A stretch of 64,000 nt of DNA, from contig NZ_CP047130.1 of assembly GCF_009832865.1 (NCBI RefSeq), positions 1,736,001-1,800,000 of the forward strand. Reading direction: 5' to 3'. The DNA comes from Colwellia sp. 20A7. Its GTDB lineage: Bacteria; Pseudomonadota; Gammaproteobacteria; Enterobacterales; Alteromonadaceae. A program made the position numbers and the translations under genes. Shown piece after piece: positions 62,951 to 64,000 of this stretch; the first letter of the stretch is position 1, and each line of letters opens with the position of its first letter. A model generated the notes under the pieces. It worked only from the letters and a program-made list of their open reading frames with translations, did no database searches and had not been told where the DNA came from.

Positions 62951-64000
62951 ATGGCAGATATAACTGTAGCAGAACTTGCCAAAGAAATTGGTACACCGGT
63001 GGAGCGTCTAGTAAGCCAGTTGGCTGATTCTGGCGTATCGAAATCGGAAACTGATGTGATTTCGCAAGATGAAAAAGAGTCATTATTAGGTTACTTAAAA
63101 AAGCAACATGGTGATGAGTCAGAAGCAAAACCGAATAAATTAACGCTAAACCGTAAAACTAAGTCTACATTGACTATGGGACACGGAAGCAAAGCTAAAT
63201 CAGTTAATGTAGAAGTACGTAAAAAGCGTACCTATGTTAAACGTAGCGAAATAGAAGAGCAGGAAATAGCAGAAGCTGCAGCAAAAGAAGAAGCTGAAGT
63301 AGCAGCAAAAGCGGAAGCTGATGCTCAAGCAAAAGCTGAATTAGCAGCGAAAGAAGCTGAAAATGCTCGTGCTGTAGCGTTAGCAAAAGCTGAAGCTGAA
63401 GTTGAGCGTAAAGCAGCAGCGAAAGTTGAAGCAGCTGAGAAAGCTAAACAAGTAGCAGCTGAAAAGGCTAAAAACCCTGAAAAAGCTCCTGTTGCTAAAG
63501 TTGAAGAAACAGAAGAAGCTAAACAGCTTCGTTTGATTCAAGAAAAAGAAGCTGCAGCTAAAATTGAAGCTGAAGCGAAAGAAGCTGCTGAAGCTGCTAG
63601 AAAATTAGCAGAAGAAAATGAAGCACGCTGGAAAGAGCAAGAAGAAGAACGTAAAGCCAAAGAAAAAGAGGTTGTTCACGTAACTTCTTCTGTTTACGCT
63701 CAAGAAGCTGAAGATAAAGTTGATGCTGCTGACGAAGGCGCTGGTCGTCGTCGTAAGAAGAAAAAAGCTGCTCCTGATAGAAACGCTCGTGGCGCTCGTA
63801 CAGGTAAAGGCCGTAAAGCAACATTATCTGCACCACAAAGTTTGAAGCATGGTTTTACTAAACCAGTTGAAACTAAAGTGCAAGATATACGCATTGGTGA
63901 AACTATTTCAGTTGCTGAATTAGCTAACAAAATGGCGAAGAAAGGTGCTGAAGTTGTTAAAGCCATGTTTAAAATGGGGGCAATGGCGACAATAAACCAA
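62951..64000 (+). CDS. infB: Translation initiation factor IF-2, 3' part outside window
   Basis: The start is ATG 62951, 23 bp after nusA. The visible 350 residues include the IF2 N-terminal domain ([20 protein letters not shown]), then a long Ala/Glu/Lys-rich helical region (about residues 95-245), a basic patch ([20 protein letters not shown]) and the second IF2_N-like unit ([20 protein letters not shown]). The GTPase domain lies beyond the window edge. Confidence 0.95.
   Translation, partial: MADITVAELAKEIGTPVERLVSQLADSGVSKSETDVISQDEKESLLGYLKKQHGDESEAKPNKLTLNRKTKSTLTMGHGSKAKSVNVEVRKKRTYVKRSEIEEQEIAEAAAKEEAEVAAKAEADAQAKAELAAKEAENARAVALAKAEAEVERKAAAKVEAAEKAKQVAAEKAKNPEKAPVAKVEETEEAKQLRLIQEKEAAAKIEAEAKEAAEAARKLAEENEARWKEQEEERKAKEKEVVHVTSSVYAQEAEDKVDAADEGAGRRRKKKKAAPDRNARGARTGKGRKATLSAPQSLKHGFTKPVETKVQDIRIGETISVAELANKMAKKGAEVVKAMFKMGAMATINQ

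Overview
The window looks like chromosome of a cold-adapted marine gammaproteobacterium, most likely Colwellia or a close relative in the Alteromonadales. I infer this from AT-rich DNA, the gene orders rnfABCDGE-nth and rimP-nusA-infB, a DeaD-type RNA helicase with a long structured leader, two TonB receptors and a hybrid two-component sensor. No database search was possible.

Left part (1-6.3 kb). After a cut-off ABC-2 permease, an AraC-type regulator gene lies in two pieces, 6304-6143 and 903-715 on the minus strand. They join in frame once the roughly 5.2 kb between them is removed. That insert is a decayed integron. It holds a truncated integrase gene with a LexA-like box, striking palindromes where attI should be, a first cassette, an IS110 transposase with a candidate bridge-RNA region, an IS1111-type remnant, a cassette encoding a DUF3644 protein with an R-x4-H (HEPN-like) motif, a membrane-protein cassette, and attC-like sites.

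6.4-19.7 kb. An MFS transporter and a GNAT enzyme precede a TonB receptor with a strongly acidic, Cys-containing loop. Then come a NitT/TauT-type ABC importer (binding protein, permease, ATPase) translationally coupled to a DUF3422 membrane protein, a porin and a LuxR-type response regulator. Together these look like an uptake locus for one unknown substrate. A ModF-like twin ATPase with a degenerate first half follows.

19.7-45 kb. Mostly core and metabolic genes: deaD, 4-hydroxyphenylpyruvate dioxygenase, beta-carbonic anhydrase, cysK, a MoxR/VWA pair, a DUF5916 outer-membrane-type protein, DUF599, DUF2919, dnaQ, a TIGR03503-like gene, msrA, a second TonB receptor, a DMT permease, an M28 peptidase, yaeQ, an AGXT-type transaminase and a glyoxalase. 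Scattered among them are a fold-back MITE, a relic of allophanate hydrolase and a dispersed palindromic repeat that also occurs in the integron.

45-64 kb. A 1419-residue hybrid sensor/AraC regulator faces an ECF sigma factor across a decayed small gene. nth and the complete rnf operon follow; RnfC carries four 123-bp tandem repeats. An intact IS982-family element with a 6-bp target duplication sits upstream of rnfA. A degenerate GGDEF-EAL protein precedes the rimP-nusA-infB operon, whose leader has a strong promoter, a 13-bp hairpin, a possible leader peptide, two terminator-like hairpins with a competing fold, and a second 13-bp palindrome at the ribosome binding site. infB runs off the right edge.
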